Notes: generated by a model not told the origin, from the sequence alone. A stretch of DNA of 64,000 nt from Gigaspora margarita (GCA_009809945.1 WTPW01000408.1:337105-401104); one strand, 5' to 3'; positions 22,841 through 35,061 are shown, numbered from the stretch's first letter. Numbers and translations are program-made.

Positions 22841-25271
22841 TTGCCAGAAAAAAAAAAGAATAATCAACCTATAAATAACCAATATAGAGGAATAGCAGGA
22901 TACCCACTCCCAAATTTTTATGGCTATCCTGATAAGGATCCAGAAGAATTTATTGATTCTTTTTATTCATATCTTGTGGCTATAGGAATTAATGTATTAG
23001 CTAGACATGCTCATAGAGTTTGAGCACATGGACTTTTTGAAATGTGTCTCAGAGGTAATGCTAAAGACTGGTATGAAAGATCTCTTTGAAGAAAAAATTG
23101 GGAATTGAGAAATTTATTAGATAATACCAGCCAAGCCAATTTAGGTGCAATACAGGGACGAACAGCAGTACAACTTGGACCAAATTTAAGATAAGGTGCC
23201 GTGGGCCAGGCTGAAAATATTGTTATTCCAGCTCATACAGTATTTGATGAAGACTAGTTTTTTGCTAATGGGTGCCCAACAGATTGATTACCCAATGTGC
23301 CAAATGCTAATACTGGACAAACTATAGTAGCAGATGGAATCCAACTTGGCCAGGCAATATACTAGCTTAAAACTAACTATCCCACAGTCACTGCAGAAAA
23401 ACAGTGAATGCTCTTTGGTTCAATAGTTCAAGGCAGTAATCCTATAGGTCGATTCTATTCTAAGTTACATAAACTTGCTAGGTTTGCTGGTATTAAACAA
23501 CAAATTCAATTACAATTTATTCATAGTATCTTTTCTGATAATCAATTAGAAATTTGATATATCAGAATTAACAGGCCTGTATCTGAATTGCTTATAAAAC
23601 TTGAAGAAATCGAAAGATATAAGACAAAGCAATTATCTAGAGCATATTTATATTCAGGCTCAGATAAATCTTACAGAAAAGTCAATTATTCAAGCAATAT
23701 AGGTATGTCCAAAACTAAAATCAAAAACTTGATAAAATCTATGATGCCATTTATCCAAGAATTGAAGACTTAGCACTTTGTACTATCTCAACTGATTTCT
23801 TCACAACTATCTTAATCGTACAGGCCACAACCTTCAGAAACCTCAAAAATTATACAAAATACAAATATGGGTAGATTTATACAATGGCTTGCTAGAGAGA
23901 TTCCAGAATTTGTTCCTGTTTCCAAACCCGATTTACCCCCAAAACCAGTAATAAAGAAAGTTGAAGTTACAGATAGTGATCCCATAGAGAATATGCATAG
24001 ACAATTAGAAGACCTTCATATCAATCAGACTAAAATTGCTAAAGCTATAAAAAGATTTCTAGCAAACCTAAATCCACTCGTTGAAAGACAAAATCAAAAT
24101 CTAAGACCAAAAAAAAAAAATTGGGCCAATCAAAACATGTTAATGCCTATATAATTTTAGATGAATCATTTTCAGACTCTAGCGATAGTGAAAATAGTAT
24201 GATATCTAGTAAAAATGAACTTGATACCAATACCTTGGCATGTTCATGAAATGAATCAGGATCCATTTTCTCTAAGATTAGTGAGTCTAGTAATTCAGAA
24301 AGCAATTAAGAAGAATATGAAGTCAATGGTACAAAAAAAATAACTTATTCTGATACCAAGAAATTAAAAAAACACAAAAGTGCCAGGCCAAATATTTCTA
24401 GCAAAAAATCTAGTAATGCTTTTTCTGATAAAAAAGGAAGTAAAGATACTAGATTATTTAAAATTTCTACAGATAATATTAGCCTAAATGCATTTTTCGC
24501 TATTTTACAATTAATGATTAATTCATTTACTTGTACACAACCTAAAGAAGTATCTATTGATGGATATAATATGATTTATACCAAATTTATTGCACTAAAA
24601 AATCCTGTTCTAAATCATTTTACTTCAAATTTCTCAGACAAGGAATAAGAAAAGTTCTGGAATGAGATTACTATAGTATTCTCATATATTTTACAACCAA
24701 TATCTGATCTAATTCGAATTGCAGCCCAGCAAGCAAATACACTATTCCAAAAGGCCCAGAAGAGATGCAACCAGAAGCATAAATTTTATGGCCAAATTCT
24801 ATAGAAATTAATTTTATTCATAAAATTATTTCTAATGATGTTGCAACTATTACTTGCCAAATTACTTTACCATTAGGAAAAAACATTCAAGTACCTGGTG
24901 CATTAATCAATAGTGGAGCAAACTGCTCTCTTAAATCAAAAGGTCTTGCAAAACTATTAGGAATGAATATTGACAAAAATAAAAAACCTTCTGTAAAATG
25001 GTATAATAATTCTTTAGAATCTATTGAAACTTGTTATAATGTACCAATTACTTTTGGCTATAGAGATAATAATTGTACAATAACAGAAGACTTTCCAGTA
25101 ATGGATAATGATAAACCTTGGATATTATTAGGTACTCCTTTGCTTGATCGTGCTGTATGGGAGCCTATTGTCAAGCGTAAATTCAAGTTAATACATAAAG
25201 GTATAGTAATTACTATACCTCTTTCAGTACTTAAGTTCCAAGAGAGATATTTAAACCAGAAATCAACCTGA
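22841..25271 (+). pseudogene. Retrotransposon gag and aspartic protease, inactivated
   Basis: From TTG (probably an ancestral ATG) at 22841 the frame reads GGYPLPNFYGYP-like AGYPLPNFYGYPDKDPEEF, then HRV-stop-AHGLFEMCLRGNAKDW, WELRNLLDNTSQANLGAIQG and QGSNPIGRFYSKLHKLARFA, a capsid-like gag domain. An acidic/Ser-rich linker follows at 24100-24480. At about 24880-25170 a retropepsin-like domain reads GALINSGANCSLK, with Asn where the catalytic Asp of D(S/T)GA should be, and then ITEDFPVMDNDKPWILLGTP. More than ten in-frame stops occur, several as TGA for expected Arg or TAG for expected Trp (FDED-stop-FFANG, AIY-stop-LKTN). No reverse transcriptase follows. Whether this is a nested LTR element remnant or part of the Polinton is open. 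Confidence 0.8.
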
Positions 25272-25622
25272 CTTTCAAAAGCATGATTCAGTCCAAGTAT
25301 CCACTGATTCTTCTAGTTAGTCTAGTAAAAATAACAATGTATTATTAGAGAAATGTCATGCTTTTGCAAGTTTTAGCCCAAATTTTAGCCTATTTAGTGA
25401 GAATGATTTATTGCAAAACAAGTTATTTGATAATGAATTAGAGATTCAAGATTTTATCTCTTTTTCAAATCATGACCCAGGTTTAGGCTCAAAGAGCCAT
25501 TGCTCTGCAATAAAAAAAATAATTAAGACCCAAAAGGTCATTGCTTTACAATATATATTACAAGTTCGAGATATTTCTATATGGGAAAAATATATAAATT
25601 AATTCTTTTTAGATATATTAGG
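25272..25622. other. Short spacer with a dispersed motif
   Basis: A frame continues for about 60 codons (LGSKSHCSAIKK) but no domain is visible. AAGACCCAAAAGGTCATTGC at 25526 recurs inverted at 26871-26890. Confidence 0.4.
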
Positions 25623-25642
25623 TTATAACTTATCATCTTTTT

Positions 25643-26621
25643 TTTTTTTTTTTTTTTTTTGTGTCAAAGTTATTGCTATAGGAAAAGGCTTTTATTCAAG
25701 TAACCGGATCAAGGGCGCCTCTTTGGGCACCCAACATTTGTTACATTGATGAGAGTACATCTAGCTACACGTACAACTTTTGGTTGTCTAATTTAAATAG
25801 TTCGCCTGAAGGTTCTACACTAATTGCCATACCAATCCAACTAGAGGGTTGCCTATTTAAACCCTCTGGTCCATGCTTCACCTGTTAATCCTACTTGTAT
25901 TACCAGTACAGTCCTCCGCTACATAAGTCAGTCAAGGCCAGTCCCAGATTCTGTGTGGAATCCCTTTAGAACTAATTTATCCTCACAGCACACTTGGTAG
26001 AGCAGTCCCTGTCCTACACAGGTATTACCTACACTTTGGTAATTTATGCTACAGTTCTACCTATATACTTGCAATTAGGGCTAACCTAAACCGCTACTGT
26101 TACCTACTTCTGCCCTTGTGAGGTTCACTCCAATTCTGATACCTACCACAACCTTCCTATCGGTCCTTCTTCAGTATCCCCAAACTTTCAAACCAGTTAG
26201 CTCGGAAGGGTCAGTCGGCCTGGCTTTAAGTGCTTAATGGACTCCTTCTCTTTGGTACATGCTGCTGAAACGCATGTCTTTTTCCTCCAGTATGACTCTG
26301 GCAGCCAGGTTGGTGGCCCCCTCCTCGAGGATCTTGTCGTCTGGTTCTCTGGCTCCAGTTTCTGATACTCCAATTATAGTTAGCACTAATGAAGATCTTT
26401 GCTACTTTCTTACTCGGGACTTCCAAATAGGTATCCATTTTCTAATCCTTGGATTTTTGTGCACCTGACGATTCCTATTCAAGATGGTGTACCAAAGAAA
26501 CTACGAGGAGAAATGGTACTATAACACAGGCCTAATTTCAAAATGTCGCCAGTGGAATTTGAACCCTAGACCTGCTGCTTGGGGGTGACAACTTACCAAC
26601 TTCTCTAAGTTGCCACACCCC
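25643..26621 (-). mobile_element. tRNA-headed poly(A) retroposon (SINE-like), 979 bp
   Basis: On the minus strand it begins GGGGTGTGGCAACTTAGAGA, continues with a B-box-like GGTTCAAATTCC, runs through ~850 bp of unusually GC-balanced sequence, and ends in an A run (plus-strand T run 25638-25660). TATCATCTTTTT at 25631-25642 and 26622-26633 is a 12-bp target duplication, and excising the element rejoins the minus-strand gene in frame. These are hallmarks of LINE-mobilised SINEs. The body has no long ORF. It is long for a SINE. Its 3' end does not resemble the LINE 3' end in this window, so its LINE partner would be another family. Confidence 0.82.
26541..26621 (-). other. tRNA-related head of the retroposon (RNA polymerase III A/B boxes)
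   Basis: Minus strand: TGGCAACTTAGAGAAGTTGG fits an A-box region, and GGTTCAAATTCC about 40 bp later fits the B-box consensus GGTTCRANNCC. The cloverleaf is degenerate: the acceptor ends do not pair convincingly, so this is not a working tRNA gene. It would act as an internal promoter. Confidence 0.65.
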
Positions 26622-26903
26622 TATCATCTTTTTCTTCTAATGCATGAATAAGATTATATATAGTACTATCTCGAATATATTTTTTTAATGTAAGTTCAAA
26701 TAATTTTGTACTCCAATTAGCCATATTTATCTTAATTTGATTACATTCTATATCTTTCTGTTGCTTAATAGTTTTATAGGTTTCTTCAGTAGATTTAATA
26801 AATTCTTGATGTAAATTATCTGTAGCTTTTTTGACTCGAGTATTAATATCTTCTTCAGAGTATTGCAGAGCAATGACCTTTTGGGTCTTAGTTATTTTGC
26901 ATA

Positions 26904-27547
26904 CCGTATTACCGCAAAATAACACGCACCTGCATAGTGTTTTGATCACCTGCATGCTATTTTGAGTGCGTGCATGTGCGCTATTTTGAGGTAACCCAAT
27001 TTTTTATCCTGTACCGGCACTAAAAATCTAAATCTTAATATATATATAGAGGAACAATTAACCTATTGTTGAGCTTCTACATAGTGATAGTAAAAAGCTA
27101 ATTATTTATTTTTAAACCTACACATATATAAAGCATCGCCTGTAGATTTATGATTCTATTTTTCTTTGTTCTTTGGCATCATTACACAGCACTCTAAGGC
27201 CATTATAGTTCTAACTTTAAAAAGGATGCACATAAAACATTCATTTATTATCAAAAATTATATTCCAGTATTAAAATCAGAAAGAATGGCGTAACAATTT
27301 ATTATCCTGCTAGGATAAGGGTAGCGATAATTGAACATTTAATAATAGTTATTCTTGAAGCAATTAAAGCTAAAAAGAATAAATATGAAGCATTCGTTGA
27401 ACACTTTTATTCGATTATATAGTATTCTATATATAGTGCGTGCTATTTCGGGATGTGCATAGGTGTTATTTCGAAACCCAGTATGCTATTTTTAGGGGAT
27501 ACAATTTTTAAAATAATGCCCATGATCATTATTTTGCGGTAATACGA
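26904..27547. mobile_element. TA-flanked MITE carrying a Sel1-like fragment, 644 bp
   Basis: Ends CCGTATTACCGCAAAATAA (left) and TCGTATTACCGCAAAATAA (right, inverted) flanked by TA at 26902-26903 and 27548-27549. Subterminal copies of GTGCGCTATTTTG/TGTTATTTCG resemble the MITE at 9535-9789. The interior (about 27225-27405) reads KDAHKTFIYYQK and later KKNKYEAFVEHF, which resembles Sel1-repeat sequence, so the element seems to have picked up host gene DNA. Confidence 0.8.
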
Positions 27548-27805
27548 TATTAGTAAAGGTAGTATCATCTGAAAGTATATTGTGAAGCAATGCCTCTTCG
27601 GGGTCTACAATGTTGCTGATTTCTTTTCTTTTCATATTTATCAACTTCACTAATTAGCAATACTTCAATATCAGAATAAATACTACTTACCTGTTCTTCT
27701 GATAAAGGATTATATAATCTAGATATAAGACAATTCAATATATTTTTTTATAGAAAGAGGTAATTTCTTGAGAAGTTCTGAATAATATTCATGAAAATTC
27801 ACCAT

Positions 27806-28184
27806 TTTTATAAAATATAAATATTCTGAAAATTAAAATTTTCTTAGTAATTTTGAATTTTTAAAATTCATAATTTTCTTAAAAAAAAATAATATTTTTC
27901 TAACTGCTAAGCCTGGATACTATGTCACAAGGGCACAGTAGTCACATGACATTGTGAACTGTGATTCACATACTACTAACCTTAGACTTGAAGAGTTATT
28001 GCTTTGCAATAAATAATAATTAAATATTTATTATATTTGAAAAAAATATTAACTATATAATTTATAATTCTGCAAAGCAGAGATGCTTTGTATCCTATCT
28101 ATCACTAGTTTAGCTTATGTAGGTATTCTAGATATGTAAAATACACATTTATTTTGATACTTCTTTGAGAGCTTAATGCTTAAA

Positions 28185-28188
<4 letters not shown>
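27806..28188. other. Non-coding spacer before LINE copy 2
   Basis: AT-rich, no gene seen. TTATTGCTTTGCAATAA (28001) and CTGCAAAGCAG (28070) are short palindromes. Confidence 0.5.
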
Positions 28189-28224
<36 letters not shown>

Positions 28225-28386
28225 GTATTAAGGTGAAGTCTTGCTTATATCTTTATTAGTAATTTAGAAAAGTTGCTACATGGAGTATACTTCTTTGTAT
28301 AAATATAAAATTTAAATTACATGCAAGAATTGAAGCTCAGACTAATTTAACTGCAACCTAAACCTACTAGAGTGGTCAAGACTTAT

Positions 28387-31300
28387 CTAGTTTGATAAAG
28401 TTAAATTAAAATTTATAGGTGTACTGTATTTAACCCAATGGACAGCCCAAGAACTGATATTCTTAAGAGCTGTACCAATAGGTAGACATGAATTTGGATT
28501 AATATGAAGTTGATCAGGTTGGCCACAAGGACAACTATATCTAAATGTTCAGCGTAAAGATGATTGCTTTTTGGATTGTATTATATTAGAAGTAGTAGTA
28601 GAAAAAGGATAAATTATATTATTGGTTTTCTACCATAAATCAAATTGGAAACAATAAGGCTTCTACAATTGTTCATAGGATAATTCAGAGACCTGAAGAA
28701 GAATTTTTATAATGATTTGTAAAGCTAATTTTGAGAGTAAGTGGAAGGGTCTAAGGTCTTGAATAAGATGAGAAGGAATTATGCCTTTAAGTGTAGTTTG
28801 AATATAATAAGGAGAAAGTAAAGCTGGTGATAAATAAAAGGCTGGGTGTTTATAAATAGTCTGGATAAGTTGAGATATAGTATTTGAGAAAAGGTCTAAA
28901 TCTGTAAAGTTAATAGTATTAGTAATAGCAGTAAGAATAATCTGGTTAATATTGTTTGTACTAGAACAAAAAAGCTAGTGATCAGGAGAATCAGGAGTCT
29001 TGCATATAAAGCAGTTGGTATTTGGAAATAGGTTAGGATAAATTGAGTGAAAGTAAGAGTATGAAGGTAGTTCATTTAAGCTTTAAGATTGCTAAGTTTG
29101 AAGTTGGTAATATTATTTGAAGCTTTTTGATTATTATTAAAATATAACCAAGTGGAGTTCCAATCAAAATAATGAGTGAAGTAAGACCATTCATTTGTAC
29201 ATTGCTGAGAAGACCATAGAGCTATAATATGAGCTTTGCAGATATTTTTAATGAATCTTCATATAGGTTGTAAAACTTGGGTATTTTCTCAGTATAGGGT
29301 ATGAAAAGGAATATGAGAGTTGGTATAGTTAAAGTTGAGAAAAGAAGCAGAGATATGTTGATTGGCTAGTTGATCAGCACGATTGTTAAAAGGGTTGTCA
29401 GAATGAGCCTGAACTTTGTGTAATGTTAGTTGAATATTAAAAGATTTAATAATATTAAGGAGTGTATGCCATATAGGCCATGCAGTAAATTTAAATTTTT
29501 TTGAAGAGTTTGGATTAAGGTATATGAGTTTAGTGTATTTGGATATAACTGATTGTGAATCAGTAAAAATTTGAATAATAGAGTTTTGTAATACAGTAGC
29601 AATAGTGGATAGGATTGAAATTAGTTCAGTGTGATAGGAAGAGGGCCAATATTTAAGTTGGGCTGAAAACTCATATACAATTTGATCGTTATGAAGTTGT
29701 ATCCAACCAATGCCCATAGAACATTGGTTAGTACAGATATTTTTAACAGAACCATCTGTATAAAAGATAAAAGATGTGTAATTATAATTGTTTTGAGCAA
29801 TTAATTGTAATAATTGAGAAGTTTGGTTAGGTAAAAAAAGATCAGAAACTAAGTAGTCAGAGATATTTAAAGATGGAGGTGTAGGAATAGTAAGAGGGAT
29901 ATTTAATAGCAGTAGAGAGAATAAGATCTATATAATTTGCATTAAGGTTAAGCTGCTTGTTTGGTTGAATTCTACCATAAAAAAGTGTAGATAATGTAGC
30001 AGATATTTCAATTGTACATGCAGAGGAAATATGGTTAGTATTAAGATTACAGCCTGGGCAAGGCATACAAAAAATAGAGAAAAGTGGGTATAATTGGGAT
30101 TGTGAAGTATCAATATTAGTTGACCAATGAGTAATTGATATAGTATTTGAATGCTTGAAATATCTATGAGCTTTACCAATAATTATATTCTGATTAAAAT
30201 AAGTAAAAAACCATAATTGGGTTTTAAAGGTATATGGCAAGTATAATAGGCAAAAGCATTAATACATTGGGGTTGGTAATTGCTTAAGATTGAACAGTAA
30301 ATATTGTTTTCAATAATGGTTTCCTCTAAAAAGGTAAACCATAGCGGTTGTTTACCAGTAGGTAAATNGTNNAATNTGGGTGAAAGATGTTTCCATGAAA
30401 GGAGGGTTTGATTATCTGCAGAGCAAAGTTGTTCTAAGTAAAGAATTTGTTTATAATGAAGTTGTTGTTTAAATGTTTTGTATTTAGAGTGGTGTTGTAG
30501 AATTTGTTCAAGTGGAAGGCTTCCACTATTAATAACCTTGGGCCAAGTAATATTTGGGTTGGCTATAATATTGATTTCTAGTCTTTTTAGCAAAAGAATA
30601 ATTTTAAAAGTAGTAGTTAGTCTATTAGGTCCATCAATATTAGGAGAGTGATGTTGCAGTATATTAGTTGTTAACCATAAGTTATTTTGGAGTTGCTGTA
30701 ATCTAATACGAGTAGAGATACCTAATAAATTAGGATCATTAATTTATAATAAGAAGTTAGAAATATGGTGTTGAAGTTGTATATCCCATATATTGTGTAT
30801 ATTGTATAAATGTGGGTTAAGCATTGTACTATTAGGTGTTGATTTTGATAAGTGTGATTTGTGCTTAGCAACAGTTAAATATTGTGATAGGATTTTAGTA
30901 CAAGTAGAGTAAGGAAGAACTATATTATATAATTGATATTCTAAAGTAGGAATTATAATAGTGTTGATAATATAGGTAATTTGTTTGTCAGTAATTTGTT
31001 TAGTATTAGCAGTTTGTATAAGGTGTGATGCTTCAGCTTGAATAAGTTTAATTTGTTTTGTATTTTTGTTATCAAGGGTGAACCAATATCCAAGAAATTT
31101 AAAGGGTTGATTAGAGGGTAAAAGAGGTAGTATTTGGTTAAAATATGATATAGAGGTTGTATTTTTTTGATTAGAACAGAAAATGGATTTGGTAGAATTA
31201 ATTTGTATATCTGCCATTTGGTAAAAAGAAGTAGCAGCAGAGATAATTGATTGAAGTTTTGTTAAAGATGAAGCAATCCATAAGGTGTTATCCATATAAG

Positions 31301-34300
31301 CCAAAACAGATGTAGAGCATTTAAGATGATGTTTTTGTGATAAAGTAAGATTGGTTTTCCAAGAAGTTTGTAAAGTATAACCAGTGAAATGAGTAGCAAT
31401 ATAGCTAATAAGTGGGTCATAGTAAATTCTCCAAAAAAGAGGTGTTATAGTTTCTCCTTGATCAATACCATTTTTTACTGAGTAAAAATTAGTAAGACCC
31501 AGATTTGTAATTACTCGATTGTATCAGTTGATTAAAAGATTAGAAAGGATATTAATAAGTGTTGATGGCATACAAATATGGGATAGTAATTTAGTAAATA
31601 GGTCAAATTGAACTGAGTTATAGGCTTTGCTCATATCTGCCAAAGTGGCTTGTGGTTGCAATTAGAATCTTCTATCCCTTAAACCGTATTCCAGGCAAAT
31701 TTGTCTGGAAAATTAAAAAGTATTTATAATTTTTTAGATAAAACAAAAATTTATTAAGAATATGGGATATACTTTCTTTATAAAATACCTTTTTTAAAAC
31801 ATATTTTATAATCTTTCTTAGAAAAATTTTTTAAAATTATTAGAAAACTTTCATACAATAAACTTTAAAGTTTTTATTTAAAAATTTTTACTATAGGATT
31901 TTTCTTTAACTTTTTTTAAATTTTATATGTTCCCATCTATAAAATAAATTTTCACTTCTAATACAAGTCTTTATTTTTACAAGTAAATCACAAAAGTTGC
32001 AATAATAAAAGTTGTAATCCTTTTTATAAACTACAATATATATTAAAAACAGAGAGCTAGAGCTAATATTTATAGAGTTCACCAAGAATTAGTGATAATT
32101 TTTTTTGGTTAAATTTTTTTTTTAAAATTGTCTATTTTTAGCTTATAAGCAACTTATACTTTTTTTTTATAATATAAAATTAAATTTTACTAAAATATAA
32201 TCCTTATTTTACAATATTATTAAATAGAATTTTATTTTAATATTTTAATTTTTAAAAAAAGTAGATCATAAGTATATTTATAGTATTTTTCTAGGCAAAT
32301 TTGCCTGGAACAGTCTACAGATTAAAGGATAATATTATTAAAAAATATGTATAGGTATAGAGGTACTATTACCAAGTAGTGCAATATAATTGTGAGGTGA
32401 AAGAATATTATATTGTGTAAATGTTTTGTTGAGCTGATTAGTAAGAAGTTTGGTATAAAGGTTTCTAATATGCTCTACTAAACTAATAGGTCGGGTATTA
32501 GTTAAGTTACCATCAAAAATTGGTTTTTTGGAGATGGAAAAAATACGACCCTCTTTCCATTGTTTAGGAACTGTTTGGGCTGTTAGACATCAATTAAAGA
32601 GAGATATAATAGCAAGTAAACAATTATTTCCAGAGTGTTTGATCATCTTATAACTAATTCCAGAGGGACCACATGCTTTGTTGTTAGGAAGTTGTGATAA
32701 AGTATCGAGAATTTCATTAATAGTAAAAGAGTAAAGAGCTTAAGAATACCAACTTGAGTCAATATTCTGTTTTGGAAGATATTCATTTGCTCAGTATGAA
32801 TTGAATAAGTGTTCATTAATTTGTCTAGGTGCAGTCCATTCATCAAAATGGTTCTGAATATGTGTTTTAATAGTTGAGGGCTCAGTAATAATATCATTAT
32901 TACTTTTAATATTGTTAATTCTAACAGGNTCTTTATNTCGATTAAGAATACTATTAATCATAGATGTAGGCTGAGTAACCAGTTTAGAACATCGGGTATT
33001 AATAGATTCAAGTATTTGTTGATGAGTATATTTAATGTTTTCAAGGTTACGTGCATGATATAGACTCTTCTATACTTCTTTGGCATTGGTAATCCAGTTA
33101 GATAAAAGATTAGATTGTGAAGGAATTGGTAGAAGTTGGAGTTGATGTGTTGAGTTTAGATAAGTAATGGTAGAATTGTAATAAAGAGGAATAGGTGTAC
33201 CAGAGTTAAGAGAGTATTTTGTTTGCTTAATAATACTATTAAGTTTTTTAAGATTATAGTGTAGAAGGGTAGCTTTGGATGAGAAGGAGTGATGAAAGTT
33301 ACGTACAGCAAATTTTTTGTTAGGAATATGTATAAGTGATGCATTAATAATGCTAGTTTGTAGTTTATGCCAAGTAGTTTCAAGTGATTAAGAAGTAGAA
33401 ATAGTAGAAGGTGTGTTATGGGATATGAGATTAAGTGAAACCTGGTCAGCAAAAGCCTGCCATGTTTCATTTGTTATTAGTTTATAATTGAAGATTCTTC
33501 TATGTGTTTTGCATTTATATCTAGTATGTTTAGTAAATGCATAGGGAAAGAACCAGTAAGATATGAGAATCTTGTGATCACTAGAGGTTGAAACGTCTGA
33601 GTCATCAATTTTAAAGGATAGTAAATAAGGAAGAATAGGTCATGGGTCCAAATAAAATCTATTTCACTTTGATATCAAGAGCTATACCAAGTAGGTTGGG
33701 ATGAATTAGTATGAGATGCCAAATTGGACATGTTATTATAAAAAAGGAATTGAAGCAATTTAAATTTGGAGTTACTAGTTAAAGTAGAGTCAGCAGAAGC
33801 ATTAAAGTCTCCTAAAACTATTGGTTGAATATTTAATGAAATTGCTTGTTGAATCCATTGAATAATAGTATCTTGGATTTGAAGTCTTTTTTGTAAGTTA
33901 TTAGAGGGTAGATAAATAGAAATTATGCAAAATTTAAAATCATTTTAAAAAATAAATCAATAGCTATTGCATAGCCAGAATATGTAATAATATTATGAAT
34001 ATGAGGGGTAAGATGGTTGCGAATCATAATGGCAATACCTGCTTTAGAGCTATTAGTACAGGACAAAAAGTAGGAATAAAATTGGGTTTGTTTAGGTTTG
34101 AATATGGAAGGTGCACTAGAAAGTTTAGTTTTAGTAATACTAATAATATTTAAATTGTGAAATAAGCAATAATTTTCCCAAACTTGTTTTTTGGTAATAT
34201 TATTAAAGCCTTAACATTATGTGTGCAAATAGAAAGATCAAGAGGTATTAATAGGTTGTTATAGTTAGAAGAAGATTTTGATTTAAGTAAGGCCTTATTA

Positions 34301-34999
34301 AAAAGATGGAAATCTTCAAAAGGTACAAAGAAGTAGTTAGGTAAAAGAAACTCTTGTGGTAAATATATATGTGCTTCTTCAAAAACATAATCAATCCTAC
34401 TATATTTAATAGAGATTCTAATATATTGTTCTGTATAAAACATTGGATATTCCTCTTGTAAATAAGTCAAAAAAGAACCAACAGTTTTGGTGAAGGTAAA
34501 GATTGTAATCTGTAGTAGTATAAAAATTTGTTGTAGCATATTGATGGGTCGTAGATTTCAAGTGGATTAGGATAAAAGTTAATGTTTGTTCTTTGTGTAG
34601 TATTAGTATATGTAGTTGATATATTGGAATTGTTATCAAGCTATCTGATAACAATTTATATTCGTTATATGTTTCTTGTTCTATAGACTGAGTAGAACTA
34701 TGTTGCTGTATAGGTGATGATAAATTGATATGATATTGAAGTGGTACTTCAGCATGGCATGATAAAATGGTATTTGAAGTACTAGGATTAATTTCTGTAG
34801 AAGCGCTCACTGTTTCAAGCTCGGTTCTCACAGCTGTACAGGATACCATAGCCTGCTCTGTACATTGGGTCTGGCCATCATAAACCTGGTCCTCCATGTA
34901 AATGGACTTAACCACTCGTCTACTTACCTCATTTTCTTCTAAGAATGGCCTACTAAAAGTGGAGGACATCATTATCTCAGAAGTGGTGACTGCATTCAT
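28387..34999 (-). pseudogene. LINE ORF2: APE-type endonuclease, reverse transcriptase, RNase H
   Basis: From ATG 34999. The endonuclease region (about 34150-33500) shows ITETKLSSAPSIF and SKAGIAIMIRNHL, as in exonuclease-endonuclease-phosphatase folds. RT region: VPKQWKEGRIFSISKKP, RPISLVEHIRNLYTKLLTNQ, ATLADMSKAYNSVQFDLF, NGIDQGETITPLFWRIYYDP, then AYMDNTLWIAS where the catalytic AYADDT motif is expected: an aspartate is lost. RNase H (29717-29289): YHTELISIL, IFTDSQSV, RADQLANQ, intact Asp at the last position unlike copy 1. C-terminal Cys knuckle, then stop at 28387-28389. Many stops and frameshifts, plus a MITE at 31675-32329. Non-functional. Confidence 0.85.
31675..32329. mobile_element. 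TA-flanked MITE in the LINE reverse transcriptase, 655 bp
   Basis: Left end TCCCTTAAACCGTATTCCAG and inverted right end TCCTTTAATCTG...TTCCAG, flanked by TA (31673-31674, 32330-32331). Each terminal region holds the near-palindrome CCAGGCAAATTTG(C/T)CTGG, so every end can itself fold. The interior is extremely AT-rich. Removing it rejoins the LINE between NNI and IED on the minus strand. Confidence 0.82.
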
Positions 35000-35061
35000 G
35001 TGATTTACAGAAAAACTTATTGAAAAGGATTATATGATGATGTTACAATATGAGATTCTTG

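Larger units (their letters stand above)
25623..27805 (-). pseudogene. Hypothetical coiled-coil protein split by a retroposon and a MITE
   Basis: Read leftwards from ATG 27805: MVNFHEYYSELLKKLPLSIK, a one-base shift near 27720, LYNPLSEEQVSSIYSDIEVL and NIVDPEEALLHNILSDDTTF. A 644-bp MITE then interrupts at a TA. Beyond it the frame is KVIALQYSEEDINTRVKKAT, STEETYKTIKQQKDIE, ANWSTKLFELTLKKYIRDST and HALEEKDD. The 979-bp tRNA-headed retroposon interrupts after GATGAT; on its far side the duplicated target restores DDKL-stop (TAA at 25623-25625). Total about 230 codons. Helical and charged; no family recognised. It lies on the opposite strand to gag inside the Polinton-like element and could be an original Polinton gene or part of another repeat. 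Confidence 0.6.

Noticed and set aside
20615..25271. LTRs bounding the gag remnant
   Set aside because: No direct repeat pair with TG...CA ends was found on either side.
26541..26621. A functional tRNA gene
   Set aside because: A- and B-box-like motifs are present but the acceptor stem does not pair, and the segment is the head of a retroposon with an A tail and target duplication.
28189..28223. Transcription terminator (T run)
   Set aside because: It is the reverse complement of the A tail of LINE copy 2, since the adjoining sequence matches the LINE copy 1 3' end.
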